Shown here: positions 44,971 through 54,310 of the stretch, one piece after another
Position numbering within the stretch: the first letter of the stretch is position 1
Layout: every line of letters starts with the position of its first letter
DNA from: Planctomycetota bacterium
GTDB taxonomy: Bacteria > Planctomycetota > Phycisphaerae > Sedimentisphaerales > Anaerobacaceae
Direction: 5' to 3'
NCBI GenBank assembly: GCA_019456145.1
Contig: VRUL01000005.1
Coordinates: 62,001-126,000 of the forward strand
Length of the DNA stretch: 64,000 nucleotides
Translations under genes and position numbers: made by a program
Notes under the pieces: model-generated
What the model was told of the DNA's origin: nothing
Databases searched by the model: none
Seen by the model: only the letters and a program-made list of their open reading frames with translations

Positions 44971-45602
44971 CAAAGAAACACAGAATTATTGGCTTGAATG
45001 ACTTCAACTTGTTTTCTACGTTCGATGTTTCTCCATCAATGAAAGTATCACAATTGTATATTTCTTATGGCCACCAAACAAGAAAAAAGTGCAAAATATT
45101 GCCTCACAGTGTGAAAATGCCGAAATTGAGCCAATAAGCAGGGTTTGTGATGCGAAAATTTTTAAAAATTTCTTGCATTACAGCTATGCCGCGGGTAAAA
45201 TTGACGGAAGATACATACAGCATTGAAAGTGTTCATGATAGACGGAATCGGTTCCTTAAAAAGATATTGTCATTTAAGCCCCTGTGGGTTATCTCGCTTT
45301 CTCCTCTCCCTCCGCTCCACAGGGGCTTTTTAACACGTTACAACATCAGAACATAATCCATACCCTATCAGGTGTCTCACTCTTTCAGGGGGCCAGTATA
45401 AACCCCCGCCCTCTGCCTTCCGCCGCCTGCCCGAGTCCGAATCCCTGCATGTCGTAGGCAGGGACCCATTAGGCAGGAATCCAAGAGAAAATGTCATTGC
45501 GAGGCCTGTCTTTTAAGCCGAAGCAATCTCAACCCCTGTCATTCTGAGCGCAACGAAGTGAAGCGAAGAATCTCCTCTACAATAATCATTAATCAATAAT
45601 CC
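44971..45602. other. Repeat-rich non-coding stretch
   Basis: No convincing gene. A 69-residue frame at 45147-45356 lacks recognisable features. It contains the terminator hairpin at 45276, a GCCTGCCCGAGTCCGAATCC repeat near 45425 that recurs near 55950, and a GTCATTCTGAGC repeat at 45537. Bases 44941-45010 resemble 46961-47010, extending leader similarity upstream. Confidence 0.45.
45276..45332 (+). terminator. Intrinsic terminator-like hairpin
   Basis: AAGCCCCTGTGG (45276-45287) pairs with CCACAGGGGCTT (45317-45328) and a T-run follows on the plus strand. With the A-rich left side it could also act on the minus strand. The transcript it ends is not obvious. Confidence 0.6.
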
Positions 45603-45656
45603 TTAATCATTTATATGGCGCTTCCTTCTAAACATCAACGCACCCAAAGTAAAAAA
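45603..45656 (-). pseudogene. PEP-CTERM tail remnant 3, in frame behind a TAG stop
   Basis: Directly after the TAG of the HAF/dockerin gene the same frame continues FFTLGALMFRRKRHIND and then TAA. The ending ALMFRRKRHIND is nearly the same as in remnant 4. Either a decayed sorting tail or, less likely, a readthrough extension. Confidence 0.55.
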
Positions 45657-46877
45657 CTATTCAACGCCTGCGAGCCAGTTGTTTGCCAATATCGCAAAGT
45701 CCCCAAAATCAACGTTACCATCACGATTGATGTCTGCACTGCCACACCATCTATTACTTACCAAACAATTGCTGTGTAACCATCTGTCAACAAACAGAGT
45801 AAGGTCAGACCAATCAATGTAACCGCCAATAGAAGGAGGTGTTAATAGAAATGCATGTTCTTTTCCATTTACTTCACCGTACCCAACAATTTCTCCACGG
45901 TTATTTATATCCTTAGCCCTATACAAAGTCCAGCCACTGTTCGGGTCAATAAAGTCCTGTAAGTCTTGCATTCCATTTACCTCATCCCAAATAAATGCAG
46001 TTATAATAACAGAAGAAGTTGACTGGGGAGGAGGAGGAGGGGGAGGAAGCCCAGAAGAATCACTGTAAATCCCAACAACAACTCCTTCGTCATTTATAGC
46101 ATAAGGTATAACCTGATACATTCCTGCCGGTCCATTTATTTCTCTAAGGCCACGCATCTCATCCCAAATATAAAACATATTTCTTTGGGGAACATATTCC
46201 TTCACATCACCTACTACTTGTCCATTACCACTTATCGCCCGTGCCGCAAAAGAACCAAGATATTGTATATCATTGTTTATACTATTCCAAAGGTAGGAAC
46301 CATATCCATAAGCATTTATGACTGCTTCACCTTTATTGTTTATATTACTTGCAATACTACGCGTACCTGGAAAAAGAGCACCTATATTTTGTATTTCATT
46401 GTTACTATCCCAAATAAAGGCCTCGTGATACTGAAAAGATAAACCACAATCACAAGATGCAAAATTGTACTGCCCCACTACCTGTCCGCTATTATTTATG
46501 GCCACTCCCCCACCACAAGCTTCACAAGGAATTTTGTAACCAATGTCGGAAATACCATCCACGGAATTCCAGATACAAGGCCTGATAGTATTATAATAAT
46601 CGCTATAAAAACTGCCTGCTACCTGACCATTGTCACTAACATAGGTAAATGACATCTGAGTGGGGAACCTACCATTATTCACATCCCAAATCCAAGCACC
46701 CCATAAATGATGAGAACCGTTAACAATTCCACTTCCTCCAACTTGGGTAGAATTATTGATCGAATGTGCCCTGCCTAAACCGAGGTCAGTAATATCATAA
46801 AAAACTTCCGCAGAAACTCGACACACAGGCAATACTACCCCTATCATTGCCAATACAAGAATCGATTTCCTTCTCAT
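45657..46877 (-). CDS. Secreted HAF-repeat protein with dockerin-like C-terminus
   Basis: 406 residues. Signal peptide MRRKSILVLAMIGVVLPVCRVSA. Residues 28-340 contain at least six HAF-type repeats, each with an INNxGQVVG or similar turn and an AFIWD/AWIWD strand, likely a beta-propeller. A Pro-rich linker (LPPPPPPPQ) interrupts near residue 280. The end is dockerin-like: GYIDWSDLTLFVDRWL and ADINRDGNVDFGDFAILAN with calcium-loop Asp/Asn residues, typical of extracellular proteins in Phycisphaerae and perhaps used for cell-surface or complex attachment. GAGGAG lies upstream of the ATG. Leader C precedes it and PEP-CTERM remnant 3 follows in frame. Confidence 0.85.
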   Translation of the reverse strand: MRRKSILVLAMIGVVLPVCRVSAEVFYDITDLGLGRAHSINNSTQVGGSGIVNGSHHLWGAWIWDVNNGRFPTQMSFTYVSDNGQVAGSFYSDYYNTIRPCIWNSVDGISDIGYKIPCEACGGGVAINNSGQVVGQYNFASCDCGLSFQYHEAFIWDSNNEIQNIGALFPGTRSIASNINNKGEAVINAYGYGSYLWNSINNDIQYLGSFAARAISGNGQVVGDVKEYVPQRNMFYIWDEMRGLREINGPAGMYQVIPYAINDEGVVVGIYSDSSGLPPPPPPPQSTSSVIITAFIWDEVNGMQDLQDFIDPNSGWTLYRAKDINNRGEIVGYGEVNGKEHAFLLTPPSIGGYIDWSDLTLFVDRWLHSNCLVSNRWCGSADINRDGNVDFGDFAILANNWLAGVE

Positions 46878-46904
46878 TTTTTCTCCTCAAAAATTGTTGA
46901 TACA

Positions 46905-46990
46905 ATAAAAAAGGCGCGCGGTTATACTGTGCGTTTTTTCAGGTCTAAAACCTGGAGGAAAGAGTAGCAAGCGGTGCCCCTTATTAATAC
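46905..46990 (-). ncRNA. Structured leader C (candidate cis-regulatory RNA)
   Basis: The end at 46968-46990 matches leader A at 21 of 23 positions (CAAGCGGTGCCCCTTAT). An inner hairpin CAGGT-CTAAA-ACCTG lies at 46940-46954, and in the gene's direction the element ends GCGCGCC plus TTTTTT. It lies 28 bases before the HAF-repeat gene. Confidence 0.45.
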
Positions 46991-47400
46991 AAAAGAAACA
47001 CGGATTTATTGTTTTAAGAGACTCCAACGAATTTTCTCCATGCATTGTTTTTCTCCATCAGTGGGAGTAATGCAATTCTATGCTTTATGTAGCTGACAGT
47101 CAAGGAGAAAACTAAGGACAGCAACTTTAAGAAAGAGTCAGCAGGCTTAGCGAAGGTAGGAAAAGGGGTCAGGAAGTGTAATTTAGAATTAGCGGCCAAA
47201 AAAAGTGTTTTTTAGCTGCTTATTTGACCTTTTTGTGTTTTTGTGCCTTTTCGTGGCCGTTTTATATTTTTTGCTTTTCCGTCCAACCGTTAAACCGTCA
47301 AACCGTACACTTTCGTGCATTTGTGCCTTTTCGTGGCTAAAAAATCCGTTAAATCTGTGTTAATCCGTGGTTAATTATTTTTATAAAAAAGTTCGATTCT
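46991..47400. other. Non-coding, low-complexity stretch
   Basis: It contains TGTGCCTTTTCGTGGC twice (near 47260 and 47323) and AAATCTGTGTTAATCCGTGG, phrases that recur in variant form near 51790 and 56230. No gene, tRNA or terminator is seen. Confidence 0.45.
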
Positions 47401-47402
47401 TA

Positions 47403-47431
47403 TTGAACATTTTGAGATAGTTTTGTATAAT
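47403..47431 (+). promoter_or_regulatory. Sigma-70-type promoter of the MQNEPNL repeat unit, copy 1
   Basis: TTGAAC at 47403 and a perfect TATAAT at 47426 are separated by 17 bases. The same arrangement with a similar spacer occurs at 56360-56388. A short hairpin GCGG-AGAA-CCGC follows at 47463 in both copies. Confidence 0.6.
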
Positions 47432-47681
47432 GCAAACAGCCATAGAAATGGCAGGTTTTTAGCGGAGAACCGCAAGTCTTAGTATCAGCAGATACACGCA
47501 CATAAACCTTTATTTGGCAAGATAGGCAAAGTTTTGAATTTAGGTCATTTAGATTTTGATATTGTTTCCACCATAAGGTGTCCTCCGGAGAATTTCGTGC
47601 TTCGTATTTCGTATTTTATTCGTCGGGTCACGAGCGACGAGCGACAAGCGACGAAATACGAGCGACGAGTGAAGTATTTTT

Positions 47682-47939
47682 ATGCAAAACGAACCCAATT
47701 TGACGGATGACCCAATGAACGTAACCTCTTTAATAACAGCCGATTATGAAAATATTTCCAATGGACACTTGGTGAAAACGAACCCAAAACGAACCCAATC
47801 AAAGCCAATTAAAGCCAATATAATGCCAAAACGAACCCAACTTGTCCTGCGTAGCCTCTGGCGAAGCCGGATCAAACCCAATGCTTGCCCGCCACTCCAT
47901 TTGGCGGGTCAAAGGCAAAAAGGAGAAATGGGGAGTTGA
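47682..47939 (+). repeat. MQNEPNL-type repeat reading frame, copy 1
   Basis: The frame starts MQNEPNLTDDPMNVTSL and includes KTNPKRTQSKPI. The DNA is built around the 12-mer AAAACGAACCCA, present four times. Copy 2 at 57222 shares the opening, a TxDYEN block and NPKRTQSKPI. I recall frames like this scattered in Phycisphaerae genomes. It is best viewed as a dispersed repeat; translation is possible but unproven. Confidence 0.6.
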
Positions 47940-48032
47940 AAATTGTTAAAATAAGGTGTAAAAAGAAAGTCGTAATAAACCATGAAAAACGCGTCAAATA
48001 CAGAAAATCAAAGAATGGAGGTATGATGAATT

Positions 48033-49115
48033 ATGAAATGTAGACTAACTGCTCTTGTATGCCTGGTTTTGGGAGTCTGTTTGTTGGCGCCAGTACCAGG
48101 GTGCAGACGATTAAGGATACCGGCCCTTGGTGTGGATACTTCAAAAAAGGTAAAAGTCTTCATATTGGCCGGTCAGTCCAATATGGAAGGCAAGGCGAAA
48201 TTGTCCCTGCTGGAGTATCAGGTTGACCAGCCTGAAACGAGGAATTTTTTCAAACACCTAAAGAAAGATGGCCAATGGGTGGTGCGCGATGATGTATGGA
48301 TCAACTACCTTGATAGGAGGGGCAATCTCACCGTTGGCTTCGGCTCTCGCAACTGCATCGGTCCGGAGTTGGAGTTCGGCAATACCGTCGGTAACCATTT
48401 TAAAGAGCAGGTGCTAATCATAAAGACGGCCTGGGGCGGCAAGAGTATAGGCCGGGATTTTAGGCCTCCAAGTTCGGGTCTGCCGAGCCAAGAGAAGCTA
48501 AACCAGATTGTGCAACAAACCAATGAGCGCAACAAGAAACGCAACAGGCCCCAAATCACTCTTGATGACGTTAAGGATACGTATGGCAAATTCTACCGCG
48601 AAATGATGAAAGAAATAAACACGACCCTCAAGGAACTAAAAACTCGCTTCCCGGAGTACAAAGGGCAGGGCTATGAGATTGTCGGCTTCGTTTGGTTCCA
48701 GGGCTGGAATGATATGTTCGACAAAGATTTCCTGGCAAACTACGGCAAACACATGGCCAACTTCATCCGTGACGTGCGGAAGGATTTGAAAGCCCCCAAT
48801 TTGCCTTTTGTCATCGGCCAGATGGGACAGGGCGGCCCTGATGACACCAGTGCCAACAAGCTGACCATCAAAGATGCCCAGGCCTCAATGGAGAAAATCC
48901 CCCAATTCAAGGGTAATGTAAAAGTTGTAAAAACCGATGTCTTCTGGGACAAAAAGGCTGCCGCCATCATCAAAAACTGGCAAGACCACATCGACGAGTG
49001 GAACAAGGTAGGTTCGGACCGTGGTTATCACTATCTCGGAAGCGCGATCACCTTTTCGAAGATTGGCACCGCCTTTGGCCAGGCAACTCTGGAATTGATC
49101 AAAGCCAGTAAATAA
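48033..49115 (+). CDS. Lipoprotein sialate O-acetylesterase-like SGNH hydrolase (CE6-like)
   Basis: 360 residues. Signal peptide with lipobox VPGC near residue 24, so probably a lipoprotein at a membrane surface. The esterase domain begins VKVFILAGQSNMEGKAKL, where GQSN holds the catalytic Ser; KTAWGGKSIGRDFRPP and IVGFVWFQGWNDM are the oxyanion and Asn blocks, and GYHYLGSA near the end supplies the His. Such enzymes remove acetyl groups from plant or algal polysaccharides or sialic acids. GGAGG lies 11 bases before the ATG. It stands alone between repeat-rich gaps. Confidence 0.88.
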   Translation: MKCRLTALVCLVLGVCLLAPVPGCRRLRIPALGVDTSKKVKVFILAGQSNMEGKAKLSLLEYQVDQPETRNFFKHLKKDGQWVVRDDVWINYLDRRGNLTVGFGSRNCIGPELEFGNTVGNHFKEQVLIIKTAWGGKSIGRDFRPPSSGLPSQEKLNQIVQQTNERNKKRNRPQITLDDVKDTYGKFYREMMKEINTTLKELKTRFPEYKGQGYEIVGFVWFQGWNDMFDKDFLANYGKHMANFIRDVRKDLKAPNLPFVIGQMGQGGPDDTSANKLTIKDAQASMEKIPQFKGNVKVVKTDVFWDKKAAAIIKNWQDHIDEWNKVGSDRGYHYLGSAITFSKIGTAFGQATLELIKASK

Positions 49116-49169
49116 GAAAATTCCGTCTCGGTTCCCTATGGAGTGCCGAGCAAAATACCAGGCTGCACA

Positions 49170-49292
49170 TGCTTCAGCATAGAGACGCCTTAGGGATGTC
49201 TGAGCAGGCTTGCTTCAGCATAGGGACACCTTAGGGATGTCTGGGCAGAGTTGCTTCAGCATAGAGACACCTTAGTGATGTTTGGACAGGCC
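49170..49292. repeat. Three tandem 41-base repeats
   Basis: Units start at 49170, 49211 and 49252, each opening TGCTTCAGCATAGRGAC and containing CCTTAGKGATGTYTG. No spacers separate them and no gene spans them. Followed by two small hairpins with similar loops (CTACG/CGTAG near 49336 and CACG/CGTG near 49400). Function unknown. Confidence 0.75.
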
Positions 49293-49545
49293 AGAGAATC
49301 TTGAATTAGACTTTACTCTTCCTTCGTAATACTACGTCCGTGAGAGCGTAGATGGAAGTACCCGACAAAGTCGAGCGGGCTTTGCCCGTCCCGGAAAATG
49401 TCACGACCGTAAGGGCGTGGAAATTTACTATCTTTGCTGATGAGAGAAAACGGCCTGAAAATCTCCGGTCGTAATCCGGCCCCGCGGGTATTTGCTGATG
49501 CGGTAAGGATTGTTCATGCACTGTCCCGTTGGTGCTTGTCCGGGC

Positions 49546-50904
49546 TTAGAAGTCTGGCTGATCAAGTATGGCCTTTGCGTGAGGTCGCATTTCTTGCGCA
49601 TCAAGGTCTTTTTTTCTCGAACGGTTTGTTCTACCACGCGAGCGCTGTTTTTTTTGTTTAAACCGTGCCGCGACCTTAAGATTTGTCAAACATGCAGCCG
49701 GGCCACTTGCAGTTCTAATCTGTGCGATCGTCGCACCTTTCGTTGAAATCAACCTTACCTTAGCGCCAGGAGACCTGCCAGCGACAGCCACATCCACCGC
49801 TGAAGCCCCCATGATATGCGCCTCTCTGTCCCAGCAACTCGATGTGATGCTGCCTTTACTTGCTTTCCAGTATCCTACAAGCCCACCTACACCAGCCATG
49901 TGATCCAAGATTTTACCGGTCGGCCTGATTCCTGTCAGCACACCAGTCGCATGGCAGTGCATTATATTTGTGTGTTGGGCTATACCCACCAATCCTCCAA
50001 CAAGGGCTCCCCTGATTTCAGCCGACGAGCGGCACCTGACAATAGCCCCCCCATATGGACCGCCTCCAACCAGGCCCCCGGCATTAGTCTGACTGCTTAC
50101 ATGACCGGACGCAGAGCAACCAATAACCGTACCAGTCAACATCTCACCGATCAATCCGCCGATATCACTTTCTCCAGTCACATTGCCCTTTGACTGACAA
50201 TCGATTATGGATGACTTTGATAGGGCATGTCCAATTAAGCCGCCAACTATCTGCTTTCCAGTGACACGTGTTTTTGATTGACAACAGGTTACACGGCCAC
50301 GGCTGGTTCCTATCAAACCACCGGCCCTATTGTTTCCGAAAATTGATCCCGAGCAGCTACTGTAAGAAATAGTCCCGTTGTTAATTCCTGCAAGCAGGCC
50401 AACGTGTCGTTCACCCACCACGCTGGCATTCTCAATCCTTAGATCATTGATAACTGCATCATTACCCACATAACCAAACAGCCCTATACATTTTCCACTG
50501 GGTGCATCAATTGTCATATTCCGAATTGAGTGGCCGTTACCGGTAAATGTTCCCTGGAAGACAGCCACAGCTACACCTCCTGCTCTGACAATGAGTGGAT
50601 CACTTAGATTGCTGCGGTCTTCATCCACGCTATGGGCTATAACGGCTGTACGGAAAATCCGGCCTCCAGGCAGGTTGGGATCAAGATCAATATCGCTTGT
50701 CAAAATAAAACTCTTCTTCATTAGGCTCAAATCCGACCCAATTTGCATTAACTGCTCTGCATTGGAGATTTCATAAGGATTATAGGGCTCACCCGTACCG
50801 CTTTCGAAACTATAGGGGTAGGCCCAAGAGCATAAAAGGATTCCAAGAATCATTATGCTGGCAATTAATCTGATGCCACGGCATAGAAGTAGATTTGCTA
50901 TCAT
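49546..50904 (-). CDS. Secreted GLUG-motif repeat protein
   Basis: 452 residues from the ATG at 50904 (GGAG 6 bases upstream); the frame is open to 51030 but the signal peptide LIASIMILGILLCSWAYP fixes the start. The mature chain opens EPYNPYEISNAEQLMQIGSD, a common lead-in to GLUG proteins, then has repeated GLUG units (CIGLFGYVG, HVGLLAGIN, AGGLIGTS, VGGLIGHA, IGGLIGEM, AGGLVGGG, VGGLVGIA, VGGLVGYW) forming a right-handed beta-helix-like fold with surface Cys residues. The last 50 residues are strongly basic. Likely extracellular adhesion or matrix protein; no enzyme motif seen. Confidence 0.85.
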   Translation of the reverse strand: MIANLLLCRGIRLIASIMILGILLCSWAYPYSFESGTGEPYNPYEISNAEQLMQIGSDLSLMKKSFILTSDIDLDPNLPGGRIFRTAVIAHSVDEDRSNLSDPLIVRAGGVAVAVFQGTFTGNGHSIRNMTIDAPSGKCIGLFGYVGNDAVINDLRIENASVVGERHVGLLAGINNGTISYSSCSGSIFGNNRAGGLIGTSRGRVTCCQSKTRVTGKQIVGGLIGHALSKSSIIDCQSKGNVTGESDIGGLIGEMLTGTVIGCSASGHVSSQTNAGGLVGGGPYGGAIVRCRSSAEIRGALVGGLVGIAQHTNIMHCHATGVLTGIRPTGKILDHMAGVGGLVGYWKASKGSITSSCWDREAHIMGASAVDVAVAGRSPGAKVRLISTKGATIAQIRTASGPAACLTNLKVAARFKQKKQRSRGRTNRSRKKDLDAQEMRPHAKAILDQPDF

Positions 50905-51436
50905 TGGTTCTCCTACAATAGAAACACATGAAACCGCATAACACATTCTTTCTCGTGGCTTGTAGCCGGCTCCACTATCAGCCACGTTCATAAGGGTCCT
51001 TGAATTCTCTTCCACCGCTTTTCCTGTCACATTAATACTTGGATGATCTTTTCCGACTTACGTTATTTTAAAACACCCCATCTGCGATACCCCCAATCAA
51101 CTCCATCCTGGGCCAATACACCTCGGAAGGATGGCCGAACGTGTTCATTGGATTATCACACCCTCCGCTCAAAGGAAGTGGAAGTTCTGCTGCATAACCA
51201 CAGCAATGAGGATTAGACAAAGTTACTTTTTCTAATGAATTCCTCCAAAGTAAGTTAAAAAGTCTTAAATCTACTATTAAAGACGCAAACACGCTCGGTT
51301 TTATTGCGGTAATTTGAAAAAATTCGAAAATCATAATAGGTAAGGGAATGAAAAGGATAATGGGGGGAGTAGGCCCATTTCCTAAGTCTTAACAGTTGCA
51401 TCAACTCTCTTGCTCTGAGTATAATGCTTATCGGCT
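50905..51436. other. 532-base region without a clear gene
   Basis: It holds the leader of the GLUG gene, with a GTGGCT/AGCCAC stem near 50960, and a minus-strand frame (51068-51334) whose end NTFGHPSEVYWPRMELIGG looks protein-like but is not recognised; it may be a gene fragment. Nothing else is supported. Confidence 0.35.
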
Positions 51437-52333
51437 ATGAATGAGATGATTAAACTAATATTCATAAATCGGGGAATCGGACACAAACCGAAGAGTGCTT
51501 GTAGGACTGTTTACATCTTCTTTCTCATCCTTCAGTTGTCAGCTGCCATCTCATATGGAGGCATCAAAAGTGACTTTACCGACCCTCCTCTGAAATTCCG
51601 GCCGAGACCTCTTTGGTTTTGGAACAATACCGAGGTAACTCTAAAACACATTGAAGAACAGATGCATAAATCGAAAAATCTCAGCAAATACGGTGGCTTT
51701 GGGATACTTCCTTTTGGTAAAAGTTTTCGTCCGGAGTACCTGAGCCAGGAGTACTTTGCCGTTTATGGTGCAGCTAATGAATTTAGACGCAGATTACGCT
51801 GATTAACGCAGATTTTTAATAATTTTTTATCTCTCAGCGAAACCTGCGAAATCAGCGTCAAAAACAAAGTTGGAAACAGCCCGTGAATTGGGCATGACAA
51901 AGATGTGGTTCGGACGATAGAAGCAATGTTTGGGACCAAAGAGCCAAGCGCTTCAACTGATTTCTATGTTAAAAAGAATAGAAACGGAGGTATGGCTATC
52001 CACCTTCACAGGCTAAACGCCCCAACCTTGCGAAAAGCCCTGGATGCGGCCGTAAAGGTTTACGATGTGGAATATGAGAGCAACAAAGTTCTGCGGCATA
52101 TCCATAAGATCAAAGACGGTACTGATATATATTTATTTGCCAATATCAGTGAAACACAGATTGATACGTATGCAAGACTAAGGGGACACATGCAACTGGA
52201 AGCCTGGAACCCGCATACGGGTGAAATCTCTAAAGCGGAATGTACACAAAAAGTTGAAGCTGGCACGGACGTAACCGTGGTAAGAATTACACTGGCGCCT
52301 TTCAAATCCCTCTTTATTGTTGGTGGCCGCTAA
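51437..52333 (+). pseudogene. Decayed glycoside hydrolase (alpha-L-rhamnosidase/GH106-like), middle lost
   Basis: The first piece (51437-51802) has a signal sequence (TVYIFFLILQLSAAISYGG) and the start of a large hydrolase, FRPRPLWFWNNTEVTLKHIE and YGGFGILPFGKSFRPEYLSQ. The second (51905-52333) is a C-terminal beta domain: TDIYLFANISETQIDTYARL and LRGHMQLEAWNPHTGEISKA. Both fit the two ends of one GH106-like enzyme of 800 residues or more. Only about 100 bases separate them, and these consist of the dispersed repeat GCTGATTAACGCAGA type. The catalytic core is missing, so the gene is dead through an internal deletion. Confidence 0.72.
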
Positions 52334-52728
52334 CGACAAGCTTTCTACTCGCCCATCGCACCTTTCAATTCGTTATTCGATATCCGGGGTTCGTTATTCA
52401 ATCCGTCCTTTGCCTTCTGCTTGCCCCGCACCAAATTAGGTTATAATTTTGGTGCGAGGGTCATTGCGAACGCAGCGAAGAATCTGGCTATCAAATGTAA
52501 TTAATCTCCCGCTGTCATTCCCGCGAAAGCGGGAATCCAGTTATTTACGTGCCTATAAGGCACCGTGGCAATCTCAAACAATAATCAATCATCATTTATC
52601 CTTACTTGTCCTGCCTGTCCTGAGCCTGTCGAAGGGAGCAATGTCGAAGGAATCATTTCCTTTGGGTGGCAGCCTCAAGCGCAGCTTGGGGATGGTAATC
52701 TAAAAAATTAATCATTAATCACTCATCA
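52334..52728. repeat. Cluster of short dispersed repeats
   Basis: Contains the CGCACCAAATTA hairpin (52427-52456), a GTCATTGCGAACGCAGCGAA unit at 52462, the palindrome TTCCCGCGAAAGCGGGAA near 52517 and TCCTGAGCCTGTCGAAGGG near 52618. A frame reading through them (52449-52703) is only translated repeat sequence. Confidence 0.6.
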
Positions 52729-52806
52729 TTAATCATTTATATGGCGCTTCCTTCTAAACATCACCGCGCCCAAGCCGAGCAGCAAGAGCGTCGCCGGTTA
52801 GGGGAC
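52729..52806 (-). pseudogene. PEP-CTERM tail remnant 4 with nonsense codon in the PEP motif
   Basis: The minus strand reads V-P-stop-P-A-T and then LLLLGLGAVMFRRKRHIND. A single G-to-T change (GAA to TAA) explains the stop in place of Glu of the PEP motif. It overlaps the stop codon of the upstream SBBP gene but lies in a different frame, so the protein no longer carries the tail. Confidence 0.7.
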
Positions 52807-54269
52807 TATGGTACACAATCATCTTGATTCACAAGGTTACATTTCAGCCAGTTTCCAATAAGCGTTGATAAGTCGATGAAATCAATTTTACAATCATTGT
52901 TAAGATCGCCCTCAATTGGCCCAGTACAATATTCGTATAAGCTGTATTTAATCGTAGTATAGTCATATCCTGTGGGGCCATTACTCCAACCGTTGCTCCA
53001 ACCAGTCACATAAAGGTTGCCTGAATTATCTAATGCTAAACCAACAGCATAATCGTTATCATTTGGAGGTCCATCGTATCGCGTTACCCACTGTTCATTG
53101 CCTAAAGAATCATACATAACCGTTGCATAGTCCCGTTGTGTCCCATTACCCTGACTATAACCAGTTACATAGACATTACCAAAATCATCCACGACTAAAT
53201 CTGTTGCATAATCATATCCTGTTGGTTCATCATAGATTGCTGTCCATTGTGTGTTACCGTATGGATTTATCTTTGCAATCTCATATCCAGCAGAGTTAGA
53301 ACTGCCAGCTATATAAACATAACCAAGAGTATCCACTGCTATGGATACTCCATCATAATCACCAGCAGACCCAATAAAACTGTTGTTTAGCCATTGCTGG
53401 ATACCATTAGTGTCATATTTTATTGTTGTAAATCGGTTTCCGCCAACAGTGGCATTGGCAGAACTATAGCCAGTCACATAGACATTTCCATAGTCGTCAA
53501 CGATTAAATCAGTGGCCTCATCACGGTTAGCAAGTTTGTCATAACGAGCCACCCATAATTCATTGCCGTCTGGAGCATATTTGATTGTAGCATAATCATA
53601 ATCTGTCCCAATCCCACCACTCCAGCCAGTGACATACGTATTACCAGTGTTATCTATATCTATTGCTTTTGGCCAATCCTGAGCGTTATCTGGCCCATTG
53701 TATCTTGAAACCCAAAGCTCATTTCCATTTGGATCGTATTTAATGGTTACATAATCCATGGAAACACCATAACTTAAACTGTAGCCGGTCACATAAACGT
53801 TACCAAAACTATCTACTACCAAATCTTCAAGTCCATCACTTTTACTGTTCAGGCCGTCAAAACTGGCCACCCATAATTCATTTCCATTGGAGTCGTATTT
53901 AATAGTTACGCAATCATTCAATGTCTGACCGCCATCACTAACTCCGGCCACATACACATTACCTAAATCATCAATGGTGAGTGCCTCAGAGTAATCACTT
54001 TCATTCGCTGGGCCATCATACAGTGACTTCCAGAGTTCATCGCCATTTGAATCGTATTTGATAGTGGCATAATCATAATAACTCCCAATTATGCTCTTGC
54101 CAGTCACATAAACATTTCCCAATCCATCTACAGCTAATGCCGAAGGTACATCAGCTGAGTTTGACGGACTATTATAACGAGCTTCCCACAATTGCGTGGG
54201 TAGATCAGCCCATGACAATGAAGTTACGCAAAAGACGAGGCTAAACAATGCAAGAATAGGTTTTCTCAT
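52806..54269 (-). CDS. Secreted SBBP beta-propeller protein with dockerin-like C-terminus
   Basis: 487 residues. Signal peptide MRKPILALFSLVFCVTSLSWA. Residues 25-440 carry eight or more SBBP-type repeats, each about 50 residues, with DxxGNVYVTG and YDYATIKYDSNGxELW strands, forming a beta-propeller. The end, GDLNNDCKIDFIDLSTLIGN, is dockerin-like with calcium-loop acidic residues. Presumably secreted and surface-bound. GGAGG lies 9 bases before the ATG. Leader D lies upstream, and the fossil PEP-CTERM tail overlaps the stop, so the protein may once have been anchored by sorting and now ends in QDDCVP. Confidence 0.87.
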   Translation of the reverse strand: MRKPILALFSLVFCVTSLSWADLPTQLWEARYNSPSNSADVPSALAVDGLGNVYVTGKSIIGSYYDYATIKYDSNGDELWKSLYDGPANESDYSEALTIDDLGNVYVAGVSDGGQTLNDCVTIKYDSNGNELWVASFDGLNSKSDGLEDLVVDSFGNVYVTGYSLSYGVSMDYVTIKYDPNGNELWVSRYNGPDNAQDWPKAIDIDNTGNTYVTGWSGGIGTDYDYATIKYAPDGNELWVARYDKLANRDEATDLIVDDYGNVYVTGYSSANATVGGNRFTTIKYDTNGIQQWLNNSFIGSAGDYDGVSIAVDTLGYVYIAGSSNSAGYEIAKINPYGNTQWTAIYDEPTGYDYATDLVVDDFGNVYVTGYSQGNGTQRDYATVMYDSLGNEQWVTRYDGPPNDNDYAVGLALDNSGNLYVTGWSNGWSNGPTGYDYTTIKYSLYEYCTGPIEGDLNNDCKIDFIDLSTLIGNWLKCNLVNQDDCVP

Positions 54270-54310
54270 TTTCTTTTACCTCCGCAAAAAGTTGTTATTT
54301 GTTTTGCAGC

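Noticed and set aside
45147-45356. 69-residue plus-strand frame ending over a terminator hairpin
   Set aside because: The frame runs through the terminator stem and shows no protein features.
49170-49292. Possible CRISPR array
   Set aside because: The 41-base units are directly adjacent with no unique spacers, and no cas genes are present.
52449-52703. 84-residue frame
   Set aside because: It is translated dispersed repeat sequence (the SFPRKRESSYL and LVLPVLSLSKG phrases are known repeat translations).
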